This document shows, piece by piece, positions 6,483 to 14,171 of a DNA stretch of 24,351 nt (within the stretch, counting starts at the first letter, position 1; each line of letters opens with the position of its first letter). Below the pieces are notes generated by a model. That model saw nothing but the letters and a program-made list of their open reading frames with translations, did no database searches and had not been told where the DNA came from. The translations under genes were made by a program, and so were the position numbers. The DNA is from an uncultured Eubacteriales bacterium (GTDB taxonomy: Bacteria; Bacillota; Clostridia; Oscillospirales; CAG-272), in the NCBI GenBank assembly GCA_934481515.1, contig CAKSPO010000029.1, positions 1 to 24,351 of the forward strand. Direction: 5' to 3'.

Positions 6483-8148
6483 CCGTGATACTCTCTTTCA
6501 GCTTGGTGAGTGCAATTTTGGTCTCTGCGGCAGTCTCGCCCAGAAGAGACGCAATTTCCTGCACGATCCGCATCTGCTTATCCACCACCTTGTCGGCGAT
6601 TTCCACCGTCTGGCGGCTGATGTTTTCCTTCTTCTCGCGTTCGGTTTCCTCGTCGGTCACGTCCCGCATGATGCAGATCAGCAAATGATAGGTGGAGTCG
6701 TACACCACCGTCTGCTCGACATATTTTTTGTATTCCGCAAGATACATCCGACGGTCGCGGATGCTTCGCTTGGTCTCCAGCACCTGCAAAAACAGGGACG
6801 GATCCAGCACCCGCACCACCTGGTCTCCCAGAATGTCGGAAGCGGAACGGATGTTCATGATCTTCCGCGCGGCGTCATTGATCTGCTGTACCTCCAATGC
6901 GTCGTTGACCACAATCAGTCCGTTGGGGGTATTATTGACGATGCAATCGGAGAAGCTTTCCGCTTTCTCTTTCAGATACGGCAGGCACATGGAGATTTCC
7001 GCCTTGCCATGGTAAATGGCAATCGCCTTTTCCCGGCAGGTGTTGTAACCGCAGGAACCGCAGTTCAATTCATCCTCCGGCTTTGTTTTGCCCATCTTCC
7101 GGAGAATTTCGCGAATCTCGCTCTCGCTCGGAGTTCCGTAACGGCGCTCAATCGGTTCAAAGATTTTCCTCAGCCCCAGGCTGTCCGGCTGTGCGACCGC
7201 AAAATCCTTTTTGCCTGCGTAGTTTGCCACCGCCGCATAATCCGATACCGGCGAACGGTGATACTTTTCCATGACGGGACCGCCGATACAACTCCCGACA
7301 CAGGCGGACATTTCGATAAAGCATTTGTGAATTTTCCCGCTCTCGATGTCCCTCAGCGCCGCCATGCAGTTCTCGACCCCGTCAATGGCAAGATAGGTAT
7401 ATCCCGGCGTGTTCTGCGCCATGGTTTTGAGAATCCCGCCGGTGGTTGGGAAGAAGCGTGCCCGGCTCTCTTCGGTTTCGTCGATTGCGCTCTCCGGCAC
7501 GATATGTTCCCGTTCCATCCATGCGGTCAGCTCTTCGTAGGTCAGCACTGCGTCCACGATGCCCGCGTAATGCTCCGCCTCGTCCTTTTTTGCCACGCAG
7601 GGACCGATGAAAACGGTCTTTGCGTTCGGCACCCGCCGTTTGATCTCGGTGCAGTGCGCCTGCATCGGAGAAAAAATATCGGCAAGATACGGAAGCGCTG
7701 ACGGAAAATACTTCTGAATCAGAAGATTGACCGAATGGCAGCAGGAGGAAATCACGATGTCGTGATTTCCGTCTTCCAGCATTTTTTCATACTCTGTTTT
7801 TACGATGGTCGCTCCGATCGCGGTTTCCTCCGCGTCGGCAAACCCAAGTTTTTTCAGCGCCTGCCTCATTCCGTCGATACCGACGCCGTAGTTTGCAATG
7901 AAGGAAGGCGCAAGGCTGACATAAACGGGATCCCCCGACTGGATCAGCACGCGGACCTTTTCGGTCTCGTCCACGATCTGCTTGGCATTCTGCGGACAGA
8001 CCACAAAGCACTGTCCGCAGAGAATGCACTCGTTGCCGATGATATGCGCCTGGTTTCCGGAAAAGCGGATGGACTTGACCGGGCAATGACGGATGCACTT
8101 ATAGCAGTTCTTGCAGTTGGATTTTTTCAGGGTCAGGCATTCTGCCAT
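6475..8148 (-). CDS. hydS: Sensory [FeFe]-hydrogenase (group C) with PAS domain
   Basis: A 557-residue cytoplasmic protein. Two 4Fe-4S ferredoxin motifs lie at the N-terminus (CKNCYKCIRHCP, 12-23; CILCGQCFVVCP, 41-52). An H-cluster domain follows with SSCCHS (134-139), GPCVAKKDE (182-190) and EMSACVGSC (279-287). A further FeS motif, NCGSCGYNTC (362-371) with a later Cys about 388, comes next. Then a PAS domain (about 400-500, NGLIVVNDALEVQQIN) and a helical tail to the end. This is the architecture of HydS/group C hydrogenases, regarded as H2 or redox sensors with low catalytic activity. L1 lacks the usual Pro after CC (it reads SSCCHS), in line with a sensory role. There is no kinase or DNA-binding output domain, so the overlapping phosphatase gene is the likely output. 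AGGAGG precedes the ATG by 9 nt. Confidence 0.92.
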   Translation of the reverse strand: MAECLTLKKSNCKNCYKCIRHCPVKSIRFSGNQAHIIGNECILCGQCFVVCPQNAKQIVDETEKVRVLIQSGDPVYVSLAPSFIANYGVGIDGMRQALKKLGFADAEETAIGATIVKTEYEKMLEDGNHDIVISSCCHSVNLLIQKYFPSALPYLADIFSPMQAHCTEIKRRVPNAKTVFIGPCVAKKDEAEHYAGIVDAVLTYEELTAWMEREHIVPESAIDETEESRARFFPTTGGILKTMAQNTPGYTYLAIDGVENCMAALRDIESGKIHKCFIEMSACVGSCIGGPVMEKYHRSPVSDYAAVANYAGKKDFAVAQPDSLGLRKIFEPIERRYGTPSESEIREILRKMGKTKPEDELNCGSCGYNTCREKAIAIYHGKAEISMCLPYLKEKAESFSDCIVNNTPNGLIVVNDALEVQQINDAARKIMNIRSASDILGDQVVRVLDPSLFLQVLETKRSIRDRRMYLAEYKKYVEQTVVYDSTYHLLICIMRDVTDEETEREKKENISRQTVEIADKVVDKQMRIVQEIASLLGETAAETKIALTKLKESITDE

Positions 8149-8149
8149 T

Positions 8150-8419
8150 TCATGTTTCCTCCTGACTTGCCTTCAGTGCCGGCAGAATTTTGTCGTTCCA
8201 GAAATCCCGGAACCCGTCCTTCGTGATTCCGGTATAAACCTCGTCTCCGACAGTGACGGTAACTCCGATCCGGTTGCATCTGCCGGTGCAGAAGCTCCCA
8301 CTGAGAATAATTTCATCCTCCAGATGGTTTTCCGCGATGTTTTTTTGCAGCAGCTCCACGATCTCAGGGGCTCCCTTGAGGTGACAGGAGCTGCCGACAC
8401 AGACCTCAACGAATATCAT
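8150..8419 (-). CDS. Thioredoxin-fold [2Fe-2S] ferredoxin-like protein (NuoE-type)
   Basis: An 89-residue protein with the 2Fe-2S pattern C-x4-C (CVGSSC, residues 7-12) and C-x3-C (CTGRC, about 44-48). This is the ligand set of thioredoxin-like ferredoxins and of the NuoE/HydC subunit. It is short and stands alone, without the helical N-terminal part of NuoE. It likely shuttles electrons to or from a neighbouring hydrogenase or sensor; the partner is inferred. It starts 5 bp after its paralogue and ends one base before hydS begins. Confidence 0.85.
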   Translation of the reverse strand: MIFVEVCVGSSCHLKGAPEIVELLQKNIAENHLEDEIILSGSFCTGRCNRIGVTVTVGDEVYTGITKDGFRDFWNDKILPALKASQEET

Positions 8420-8424
8420 ATCCC

Positions 8425-8664
8425 TCAGACCTTTGCCTTGATTTCTTTTTCAAAAAAGTCCTTGACCGTCTCCGGGGACACCGAGTAGAAATTGTCATCG
8501 ACCGTCACGCAGACACCCTCCTGACATTTTCCCATGCAGAACGTTCCGCCGAGATCAACCTTGTCGCCAAGTCCTGCCTCGGAAATCAGATACTGTAGCT
8601 CCTGTACCACCTGTCTTGATCCCTTGATGTGGCAGGAAGAACCGATACATACTGTGACTTTCAT
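8425..8664 (-). CDS. Thioredoxin-fold [2Fe-2S] ferredoxin-like protein, paralogue
   Basis: A 79-residue protein with the same four-Cys layout: CIGSSC (5-10) and CMGKC (about 43-47). It is recognisably a paralogue of the next gene (shared SSCHxKG and GxFCxGxC), though the rest has diverged. AAGGAG lies 8 nt before the ATG. The pair directly precedes hydS, and the arrangement suggests two electron carriers of different potential or partner preference. That is inference. Confidence 0.85.
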   Translation of the reverse strand: MKVTVCIGSSCHIKGSRQVVQELQYLISEAGLGDKVDLGGTFCMGKCQEGVCVTVDDNFYSVSPETVKDFFEKEIKAKV

Positions 8665-8708
8665 TGCTTTTTCTCCTTATGTAATTCAGATTCAGAGGCA
8701 ATTGCGGT

Positions 8709-9458
8709 TTATTCGTAATCCACGACGTTGACCCAGCTGTGCAGGAACTCGCGTTCTTTCTCATTCCCCTTCACCGACTGGGACGCCGCAACGATCGGCA
8801 TCCATTTCTGTACGTACTGCTTTGCGGTATTGCTCTTCTTGCAGAACAGTTCCAGATACTGCTTGGCTCCCTCAATATCGCCGTTCAGCCAGAACAGAAG
8901 ATACGTTCTTGCCGCGTCTGCGGAAGCGTTCCCCTGCGTTGCATGTGCCCAGTCCAGAATATAGGGATTGCCGTCATCGGTAATGATGATATTGGAGGGG
9001 TTGAAATCGCCGTGGCAGAGCTTGGTATGCTTGGGCATGGCATCAAGCCGGGTGTGCAGATCGTACCGGGTGGTGGCATCAAAATCCGTCTCGGAAATCT
9101 TCCGGTTCATCTTGTCCTTGAGCTTGGTCAGCATCGGGCAGCTCTTGGACTGCACCTCGATCTGCAGATCCACAAACAGGTTCATGTATTCGTCCTTTTT
9201 GTCCGGATCCTCCTCCATCAGCTGTGCCAGCGTCTTTCCCTTGATATAATCCGTCACGATGGTCCACTTGCCGTCGATGACGGTGACTGCCTGAATCTTC
9301 GGGATCGGCAGTCCCGTTTCCTCGACTCTTGCCTGATTGAGCGCTTCGTTGAGAATGTCCGCCTTGGAGTACGTCTCATCAAAAACCTTCATGCAGAGGT
9401 CTCCGTCACGGTAAACGGTCTTGTTGTTTCTGACTGCGATAATTCTGTCCAGTTTCAT
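8709..9458 (-). CDS. Aminoglycoside-phosphotransferase (APH)-fold kinase-like protein
   Basis: A 249-residue soluble protein with the APH/choline-kinase fold. An ATP-binding Lys lies in CMKVF (about residue 24). The catalytic loop is CHGDFNPSN (148-156), and the metal-binding Asp follows in ILDWAHA (167-173, Asp169). APH-fold enzymes phosphorylate small molecules and sometimes proteins; nothing here marks an antibiotic-resistance enzyme. It is embedded 13 bp after adhE, with AGGAGG overlapping the adhE stop, and precedes the two ferredoxin genes. So it is probably co-expressed with the redox genes. The substrate is unknown. A metabolic kinase or a partner to the operon's phosphatase are both possible. 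Confidence 0.85.
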   Translation of the reverse strand: MKLDRIIAVRNNKTVYRDGDLCMKVFDETYSKADILNEALNQARVEETGLPIPKIQAVTVIDGKWTIVTDYIKGKTLAQLMEEDPDKKDEYMNLFVDLQIEVQSKSCPMLTKLKDKMNRKISETDFDATTRYDLHTRLDAMPKHTKLCHGDFNPSNIIITDDGNPYILDWAHATQGNASADAARTYLLFWLNGDIEGAKQYLELFCKKSNTAKQYVQKWMPIVAASQSVKGNEKEREFLHSWVNVVDYE

Positions 9459-9471
9459 GATCGTATCCTCC

Positions 9472-12189
9472 TTATGCTTTCTTCATACCGCTCTTGGCTC
9501 TGCGGTATGCCTGTTTGAAATTCTGTGCGTCCTCGGAAACCGTAACGTCGGCGGCAGTGGGCATCTCCGGCTCATGGAAGTGTTCCTTACCGTAATAAGC
9601 GTTGAGGTACATCTGTTTGATTTCGCTCATCAGCGGATATCTCGGATTGGCTCCGGTGCACTGGTCATCAAATGCCTGCTCGGTCATGGCATCCAGACGG
9701 TTGAGGAAGTCCGCTTCATCCGGCACGTAGTCGCGGATGGTGGGCTTGATACCGACTCTTGCCTTGAGGCCGTTGACCGCTTTGATGAGGTTTTCCAGCT
9801 TCTCCTCGTCGGTGTTTCCGCCGAGTCCCAGACTGTCGGCAACCTCTGCGTACCGCTCCAGCGTGTGCGGATGGTCATACTGCGAGAAGGTACCCATCTT
9901 GACGGGAGCTTCTGCCGCATTGAAGCGCAGAACCTCCTCCAGCATCAGCGCGTTGGCGACGCCGTGCGGGATATGGTGGAAGGCGCCGAGCTTGTGTGCC
10001 ATGGAGTGGCAGACACCGAGGAACGCATTTGCGAACGCCATACCCGCCATGGTGGCAGCGTTTGCCATTTTTTCACGCGCCTCCACATCGGTCTGTCCGT
10101 TGTCATATGCACGGGGCAGATACTTGAAGATGGTGCGGAGCGCTTCCTTGGCAAGTCCGTCGGTATATCCGGTTGCCATGACGGAAGCATATGCCTCCAG
10201 CGCGTGGCTTACTGCGTCGATGCCGGATGCCGCCGTCAGACCTCTCGGCGCGCTCATATGGAAGTCGGTGTCAATGATTGCCATGTTCGGCAGAAGCTGA
10301 TAGTCGGCAAGCGGATACTTGATGCCGGACTTCTCATCCGTAATGACTGCGAACGGAGTAACCTCGGAGCCGGTTCCGGCAGAGGTCGGGATGGCGATGA
10401 AATATGCCTTTTCGCCCATCTTGGGGAAGGTATAAACTCTCTTGCGGATATCGATGAACCGCATTGCCATGTCGGCAAAGTCCACCTCCGGATGCTCATA
10501 CATCACCCACATGATCTTGCCGGCATCCATTGCGGAGCCGCCGCCCAGTGCGATGATGCAATCCGGCTCAAACACCCGCATCTGCTCGGCACCTGCCTTT
10601 GCGCAGGCAAGCGTCGGATCGGGAGCGACATCAAAGAAGCAGGCGTGCTGAATTCCCATCTGCTCCAGTTTATCGGTAATCGGTTTGGTGTAACCGTTCT
10701 TGTAAAGGAAGCTGTCGGTGACAATGAAGGCTCTCTTCTTGCCCATTACGGTCTTGAGTTCGTCCAGAGCGACCGGCAGGCAGCCCTTCTTGATGTATAC
10801 TTTTTCGGGCGCGCGGAACCAGAGCATATTTTCTCTCCTCTCTGCTACGGTCTTGATGTTGATCAGGTGCTTGACACCGACGTTCTCCGAGACGCTGTTG
10901 CCGCCCCAGGAGCCGCATCCCAGGGTCAGGGACGGAGCCAGCTTGAAGTTATACAGATCTCCGATGCCTCCCTGCGAGGAGGGGGTATTCACAAGAATCC
11001 GGCAGGTTTTCATCCGTGCCGCAAATTCGTCAAGCTTTGCCTGCTCGGTTGCGGTATTGAGATAGATGGAGGAGGTGTGACCGTAACCGCCGTCGGCGAT
11101 CAGGTGCTCCGCCTTTGCAAAGGCGTCCTGAATATCCTTGGCGCGGTACATAGCAAGGACAGGAGAAAGCTTTTCATGTGCGAATTCCTCGGAAAGCTCC
11201 ACGCTTTCTACCTCTCCGATGAGGATTTTGGTTCCTTCGGGAACCTTCACACCGGAAAGCTCAGCAATCTTCACCGCTTTCTGACCGACGATCTTTGCAT
11301 TCAGTGCGCCGTTGATGAGAATGGTCTTACGAACCTTCTCGGTTTCTTCCGGATTCAGGAAATAGCACCCTCTGTCCGCAAACTCCGCCTTGACGGCATC
11401 ATACACGCCGTCCAGTACGATGACCGACTGCTCCGACGCGCAGATCATACCGTTATCAAAGGTTTTGGAATGAATGATGGAGTTGACCGCCAGCACAATG
11501 TCTGCCGTATCATCGATGATGGCAGGCGTGTTTCCGGCGCCGACACCGAGGGCGGGCTTTCCGGAGGAATATGCCGCCTTGACCATGCCGGGACCTCCCG
11601 TTGCAAGGATGATGTCCGCTTCCTTCATGACAAGATTGGTCATGTCCAGCGACGGAATGTCGATCCACTCAATGATTCCCTCCGGTGCGCCGGCTTTGAC
11701 TGCCGCATCCAGCACCAGCTTTGCAGCTGCGATGGTGGATTTCTTTGCTCTCGGATGGGGGCTGATGATGATGGCATTTCTGGTCTTGAGGGCAATCAGG
11801 CATTTGAAGATTGCCGTAGAGGTCGGGTTGGTGGTAGGGATGACCGCGGCAATCACGCCGAGCGGCTCCGCAATCTTCTTGATTCCGTAAGCCTTGTCTT
11901 CCTCAATCACACCGCAGGTTTTGGTGTTCTTGTAAGCATTATAGATGTACTCGGCGGCGTAGTTGTTCTTGATCACCTTGTCCTCCACTACACCCATGCC
12001 GGTCTCTTCCACTGCCAGCTTTGCCAGAGGGATTCGCGCCTGGTTTGCCGCAATCGCCGCCGCCTTGAAGATGGCGTCCACCTGCTCCTGCGTGTAGGTT
12101 GCATACACCTTCTGCGCTGCTCTGACGCGAGCGATGGTCGCTTCCAGTGTCTCTACGCTGTCTACAATCGTTCTTTCCTTGCCTTCCAT
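9472..12189 (-). CDS. adhE: Bifunctional acetaldehyde-CoA / alcohol dehydrogenase
   Basis: A 905-residue fused enzyme converting acetyl-CoA to acetaldehyde and then ethanol, oxidising two NADH. The N-terminal half (to about 445) is the aldehyde dehydrogenase with the catalytic Cys in NGMICASEQS (about residue 250) and PTTNPTSTAIFK. The C-terminal half is the iron-dependent alcohol dehydrogenase, with GGGSAMDAGK for NAD binding and the metal-binding His region GVCHSMAHKLGAFHHIPHG. It is slightly longer than the usual 860-890 residues, mainly at the tail. AGGAGG lies 5 nt before the ATG. It starts 16 bp after rex, so the NADH-responsive repressor and this NADH-consuming enzyme are in one transcript. 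AdhE proteins of this type form spirosomes. Confidence 0.97.
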   Translation of the reverse strand: MEGKERTIVDSVETLEATIARVRAAQKVYATYTQEQVDAIFKAAAIAANQARIPLAKLAVEETGMGVVEDKVIKNNYAAEYIYNAYKNTKTCGVIEEDKAYGIKKIAEPLGVIAAVIPTTNPTSTAIFKCLIALKTRNAIIISPHPRAKKSTIAAAKLVLDAAVKAGAPEGIIEWIDIPSLDMTNLVMKEADIILATGGPGMVKAAYSSGKPALGVGAGNTPAIIDDTADIVLAVNSIIHSKTFDNGMICASEQSVIVLDGVYDAVKAEFADRGCYFLNPEETEKVRKTILINGALNAKIVGQKAVKIAELSGVKVPEGTKILIGEVESVELSEEFAHEKLSPVLAMYRAKDIQDAFAKAEHLIADGGYGHTSSIYLNTATEQAKLDEFAARMKTCRILVNTPSSQGGIGDLYNFKLAPSLTLGCGSWGGNSVSENVGVKHLINIKTVAERRENMLWFRAPEKVYIKKGCLPVALDELKTVMGKKRAFIVTDSFLYKNGYTKPITDKLEQMGIQHACFFDVAPDPTLACAKAGAEQMRVFEPDCIIALGGGSAMDAGKIMWVMYEHPEVDFADMAMRFIDIRKRVYTFPKMGEKAYFIAIPTSAGTGSEVTPFAVITDEKSGIKYPLADYQLLPNMAIIDTDFHMSAPRGLTAASGIDAVSHALEAYASVMATGYTDGLAKEALRTIFKYLPRAYDNGQTDVEAREKMANAATMAGMAFANAFLGVCHSMAHKLGAFHHIPHGVANALMLEEVLRFNAAEAPVKMGTFSQYDHPHTLERYAEVADSLGLGGNTDEEKLENLIKAVNGLKARVGIKPTIRDYVPDEADFLNRLDAMTEQAFDDQCTGANPRYPLMSEIKQMYLNAYYGKEHFHEPEMPTAADVTVSEDAQNFKQAYRRAKSGMKKA

Positions 12190-12205
12190 ATTGTCCTCCT
12201 TATTT

Positions 12206-12805
12206 TCAGTGCATATTTTTCACTTTCTGATGCAGATGTGCAAGGGACAGTGCCATGTTTTCGTACTGTACCGTCACACCCTCCGGAACATGAAGCTTGA
12301 CCGTTGCGAAACACCAGATGGCGCGGATTCCGCTGCGGATCAGCTGATCCGCCACCGCCTGCGCCGCCTCCGGCGGTACGGCGATGATTCCGATTTCCAC
12401 CTGATGCATGGTGCAGTAAGACGGCAGATTCTCCATCGGGGACACTGCATCCGTCTCCTTCTCTGCGCAAATGTCAAACGCATGGGACACCGTGATGCCA
12501 TATTCCGCGAAGCCGCCGAACGAGAGAAGCGCCATGCCGAGTTTTCCTGCGCCGACAATGATCGCCTCGCACCCTGTATTGCTCCCCAACACCCGTTCGA
12601 TGCTTTTGGAGAGTGTCGCGACGCTGTATCCGACCTTCGGCTTTCCGCTTCCGCAGACCGCAGAAAGATCCTTGCGGACCTGCACCTCTCCGAGACGCAA
12701 TTCACGTGCGATGGAGGTTGCCGAAATATATCCGTCTGCCGGCAGTTTCCGGAGATAGGTCAGATACCCAGGCAGTCTGCCCATGGTTGCTCTTGACAGT
12801 TCCAA
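12206..12805 (-). CDS. rex: Redox-sensing transcriptional repressor Rex
   Basis: A 199-residue DNA-binding repressor that senses the NADH/NAD+ ratio. The N-terminal winged helix (about 1-75) contains SIARELRLGEVQVRKDLSAV. The Rossmann domain has the dinucleotide motif GAGKLG (85-90). The start is TTG at 12803-12805, chosen because AAGGAGGG lies 8 nt upstream; the first ATG would cut into the DNA-binding domain. It has its own consensus promoter 49 bp upstream and leads an operon with adhE and the hydrogenase genes, the classical Rex target set. I did not find an obvious Rex operator of the TTGTTAA-N4-TTAACAA type in front of it. Confidence 0.95.
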   Translation of the reverse strand: MELSRATMGRLPGYLTYLRKLPADGYISATSIARELRLGEVQVRKDLSAVCGSGKPKVGYSVATLSKSIERVLGSNTGCEAIIVGAGKLGMALLSFGGFAEYGITVSHAFDICAEKETDAVSPMENLPSYCTMHQVEIGIIAVPPEAAQAVADQLIRSGIRAIWCFATVKLHVPEGVTVQYENMALSLAHLHQKVKNMH

Positions 12806-12853
12806 TTCGGGGTCCCTCCTTCTCCGTCAAATTCCGCTTTTCCGGTTGCTTTT

Positions 12854-12882
12854 ATTTTATCACATCGTTCGAAAAATGTCAA
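12854..12882 (-). promoter_or_regulatory. Sigma-A promoter of the rex-adhE-hydrogenase run
   Basis: TTGACA (12877-12882) and TAAAAT (12854-12859) are 17 bp apart on the minus strand. The predicted transcription start near 12848 gives a leader of about 43 nt before the TTG of rex. Confidence 0.85.
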
Positions 12883-12897
12883 CTGCTATTTTTACAT

Positions 12898-12933
12898 ATC
12901 GGTATTGTATGTATCGATATATATAATACCGAT
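12898..12933. promoter_or_regulatory. 36-bp near-perfect palindrome upstream of the rex promoter
   Basis: The arms read ATCGGTATT and AATACCGAT, and the centre TATCGATA is itself a palindrome. Only two base pairs of the whole 36-bp dyad fail to match. It ends 16 bp upstream of the rex -35 box and abuts the terminator of the LysR gene. The position fits an activator or repressor operator; the sequence does not resemble known Rex boxes. It could instead be a second stem of the terminator. Confidence 0.55.
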
Positions 12934-12963
12934 AAAAGGCTACGTTTTTGCCGTAGCCTTTTT
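12934..12963. terminator. Intrinsic terminator, likely bidirectional
   Basis: AAGGCTACG (12936-12944) pairs with CGTAGCCTT (12952-12960). A-rich and T-rich flanks sit on both sides: TTTT follows on the minus strand, TTTTT on plus. It lies just downstream of the LysR stop codon and separates it from rex. Confidence 0.82.
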
Positions 12964-12981
12964 GTTCTTTTTTGTATGGTT

Positions 12982-13905
12982 TCAACGGAATGTATCCCGT
13001 CTGACCCGGCAAAGCTCGGAAATAAACGCTTTGTCAAGATCAGTCAGTACATAGTTCTTCCGATAGATCATGACATCCTTGTACTTCTTCCGGTTCCCAT
13101 CACATTTCTTCTGCACCAGTCCGTAGCGCCGGAGCAGATCCTCCGGCACGGGGGACGCCCACATGAAGGTATCCGGGTTGCGATACAGAAGATCGAACTG
13201 ACTTCCGCGCTCAAAAATGAAAATTCTCCTTTTTCCGTCCGGAAGCTCTTCCTTTTTGACCTCCGAAAGCGGAAGCGACGGGACATACGGGTCGGCGTGC
13301 GCGATTTCCAGCTTTCCCTCCAGATCGGCAAAGGTGACGGTCTCAAGAGATGCAATGGGGGAATTTTTTCCCACCAGCACCTCATAGGAAAATTCCGTGA
13401 CCAGCTCGTAGGAAAGCCCCTTTTCCTCCAGGGTCTCTTTATAGTATTTGTCAAAGCCCTCCGCATACCGGACGATTCCCAGCCGGTAATCCTCCTGTAG
13501 GATATTCCGGATGGCACGCATGGAGTTGGTTTCCTTATAGAAAACCTCTACCTCCGGATGAGCGGAAAGTCCTTTGGAAAATTCGGCGAATGCCTCCGAA
13601 ATATAGCTGGCGCGCGGCACCGAAACGGAAAAGCGGTGTTTTTCTTCCGTTCCTTTCCGGAACAGATTTTCCACCGTTTCTACCTGACTCAGAATACTTC
13701 TGGCATATTTGAGAAAGGTTTCTCCGTTCGGCGTCGGCTTCATACCCCTGGCGGAGCGTTCAAACAATGTCACGCCGAGTGCGTTTTCCAGTTCCTTGAT
13801 GGAGCGGCTGAGGTTCGGCTGGTCGATGAACAGCCGCTCCGCCGCCCGCTTGACCGAACCCGCCTCCGCAACCTCCACGGCATATTTCATATACAAAAGA
13901 TTCAT
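12982..13905 (-). CDS. LysR-family transcriptional regulator
   Basis: A 307-residue regulator. The N-terminal winged helix (about 1-60) shows the LysR signature AVEVAEAGSVKRAAERLFIDQP followed by LSRSIKELENALGVTLFERS. The rest is the periplasmic-binding-like effector domain (about 90-300). AGAGGGG lies 6 nt before the ATG. It has its own promoter and terminator, so it is a single-gene unit. No divergent target gene lies beside it, which is unusual for LysR regulators, so its target is not evident. The palindrome downstream (12898-12933) is a candidate site. Confidence 0.92.
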   Translation of the reverse strand: MNLLYMKYAVEVAEAGSVKRAAERLFIDQPNLSRSIKELENALGVTLFERSARGMKPTPNGETFLKYARSILSQVETVENLFRKGTEEKHRFSVSVPRASYISEAFAEFSKGLSAHPEVEVFYKETNSMRAIRNILQEDYRLGIVRYAEGFDKYYKETLEEKGLSYELVTEFSYEVLVGKNSPIASLETVTFADLEGKLEIAHADPYVPSLPLSEVKKEELPDGKRRIFIFERGSQFDLLYRNPDTFMWASPVPEDLLRRYGLVQKKCDGNRKKYKDVMIYRKNYVLTDLDKAFISELCRVRRDTFR

Positions 13906-13952
13906 AGGTGTCCCCTCTTTGGTGGTGATCCGATTTTGGATTGTACCCTGTT

Positions 13953-13981
13953 ATTTTACCACATTCTCCGCCGGATTGCAA
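13953..13981 (-). promoter_or_regulatory. Probable sigma-A promoter of the LysR gene
   Basis: TTGCAA (13976-13981) and TAAAAT (13953-13958) are 17 bp apart on the minus strand, with the start codon about 40 nt downstream of the predicted start of transcription. The rest of 13982-14110 shows no gene. Confidence 0.6.
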
Positions 13982-14110
13982 CCGTTCTTTTTTACATCTG
14001 AAAACGGAACTGTGAAAGGCATCTCGTTTTTTAACACTCCCTCCAAAATACCGACCGGACTTTTGGCATAAATGATGCGATTTTTTCGTTTTGCCGCCGA
14101 GTCCGTTATC

Positions 14111-14151
14111 AAAAGCGGTGTGAAAAAACGTTTTGCATTTTTTCACACCGC
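14111..14151 (-). terminator. Intrinsic terminator of the ABC transporter operon
   Basis: A perfect 14-bp stem (GCGGTGTGAAAAAA, 14115-14128, with its complement 14138-14151) has a 9-nt loop, and TTTT follows on the minus strand. It lies 20 bp after the permease stop codon. Confidence 0.88.
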
Positions 14152-14171
14152 CGTCAGGCAGTCATACTTCT

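Noticed and set aside
3957..6488. A plus-strand open frame of 843 codons opposite the hydrogenase and phosphatase genes
   Set aside because: It is antisense to two well-supported genes with clear active-site motifs and has no ribosome binding site or recognisable domain.
8709..9458. Antibiotic-resistance aminoglycoside phosphotransferase
   Set aside because: Only the general APH fold motifs are present, and the gene is embedded in a redox operon with no mobile-element context.
9421..12300. A very long plus-strand open frame of about 959 codons opposite adhE
   Set aside because: It mirrors adhE codon positions, shows no domain, and its translation is rich in His, Cys and Arg without order. 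It arises from codon bias on the opposite strand.
12806..12897. Search for a Rex operator in front of rex
   Set aside because: No TTGTTAA/TTAACAA-like dyad is present near the promoter. The long palindrome further upstream has a different sequence, so I did not label it a Rex box.
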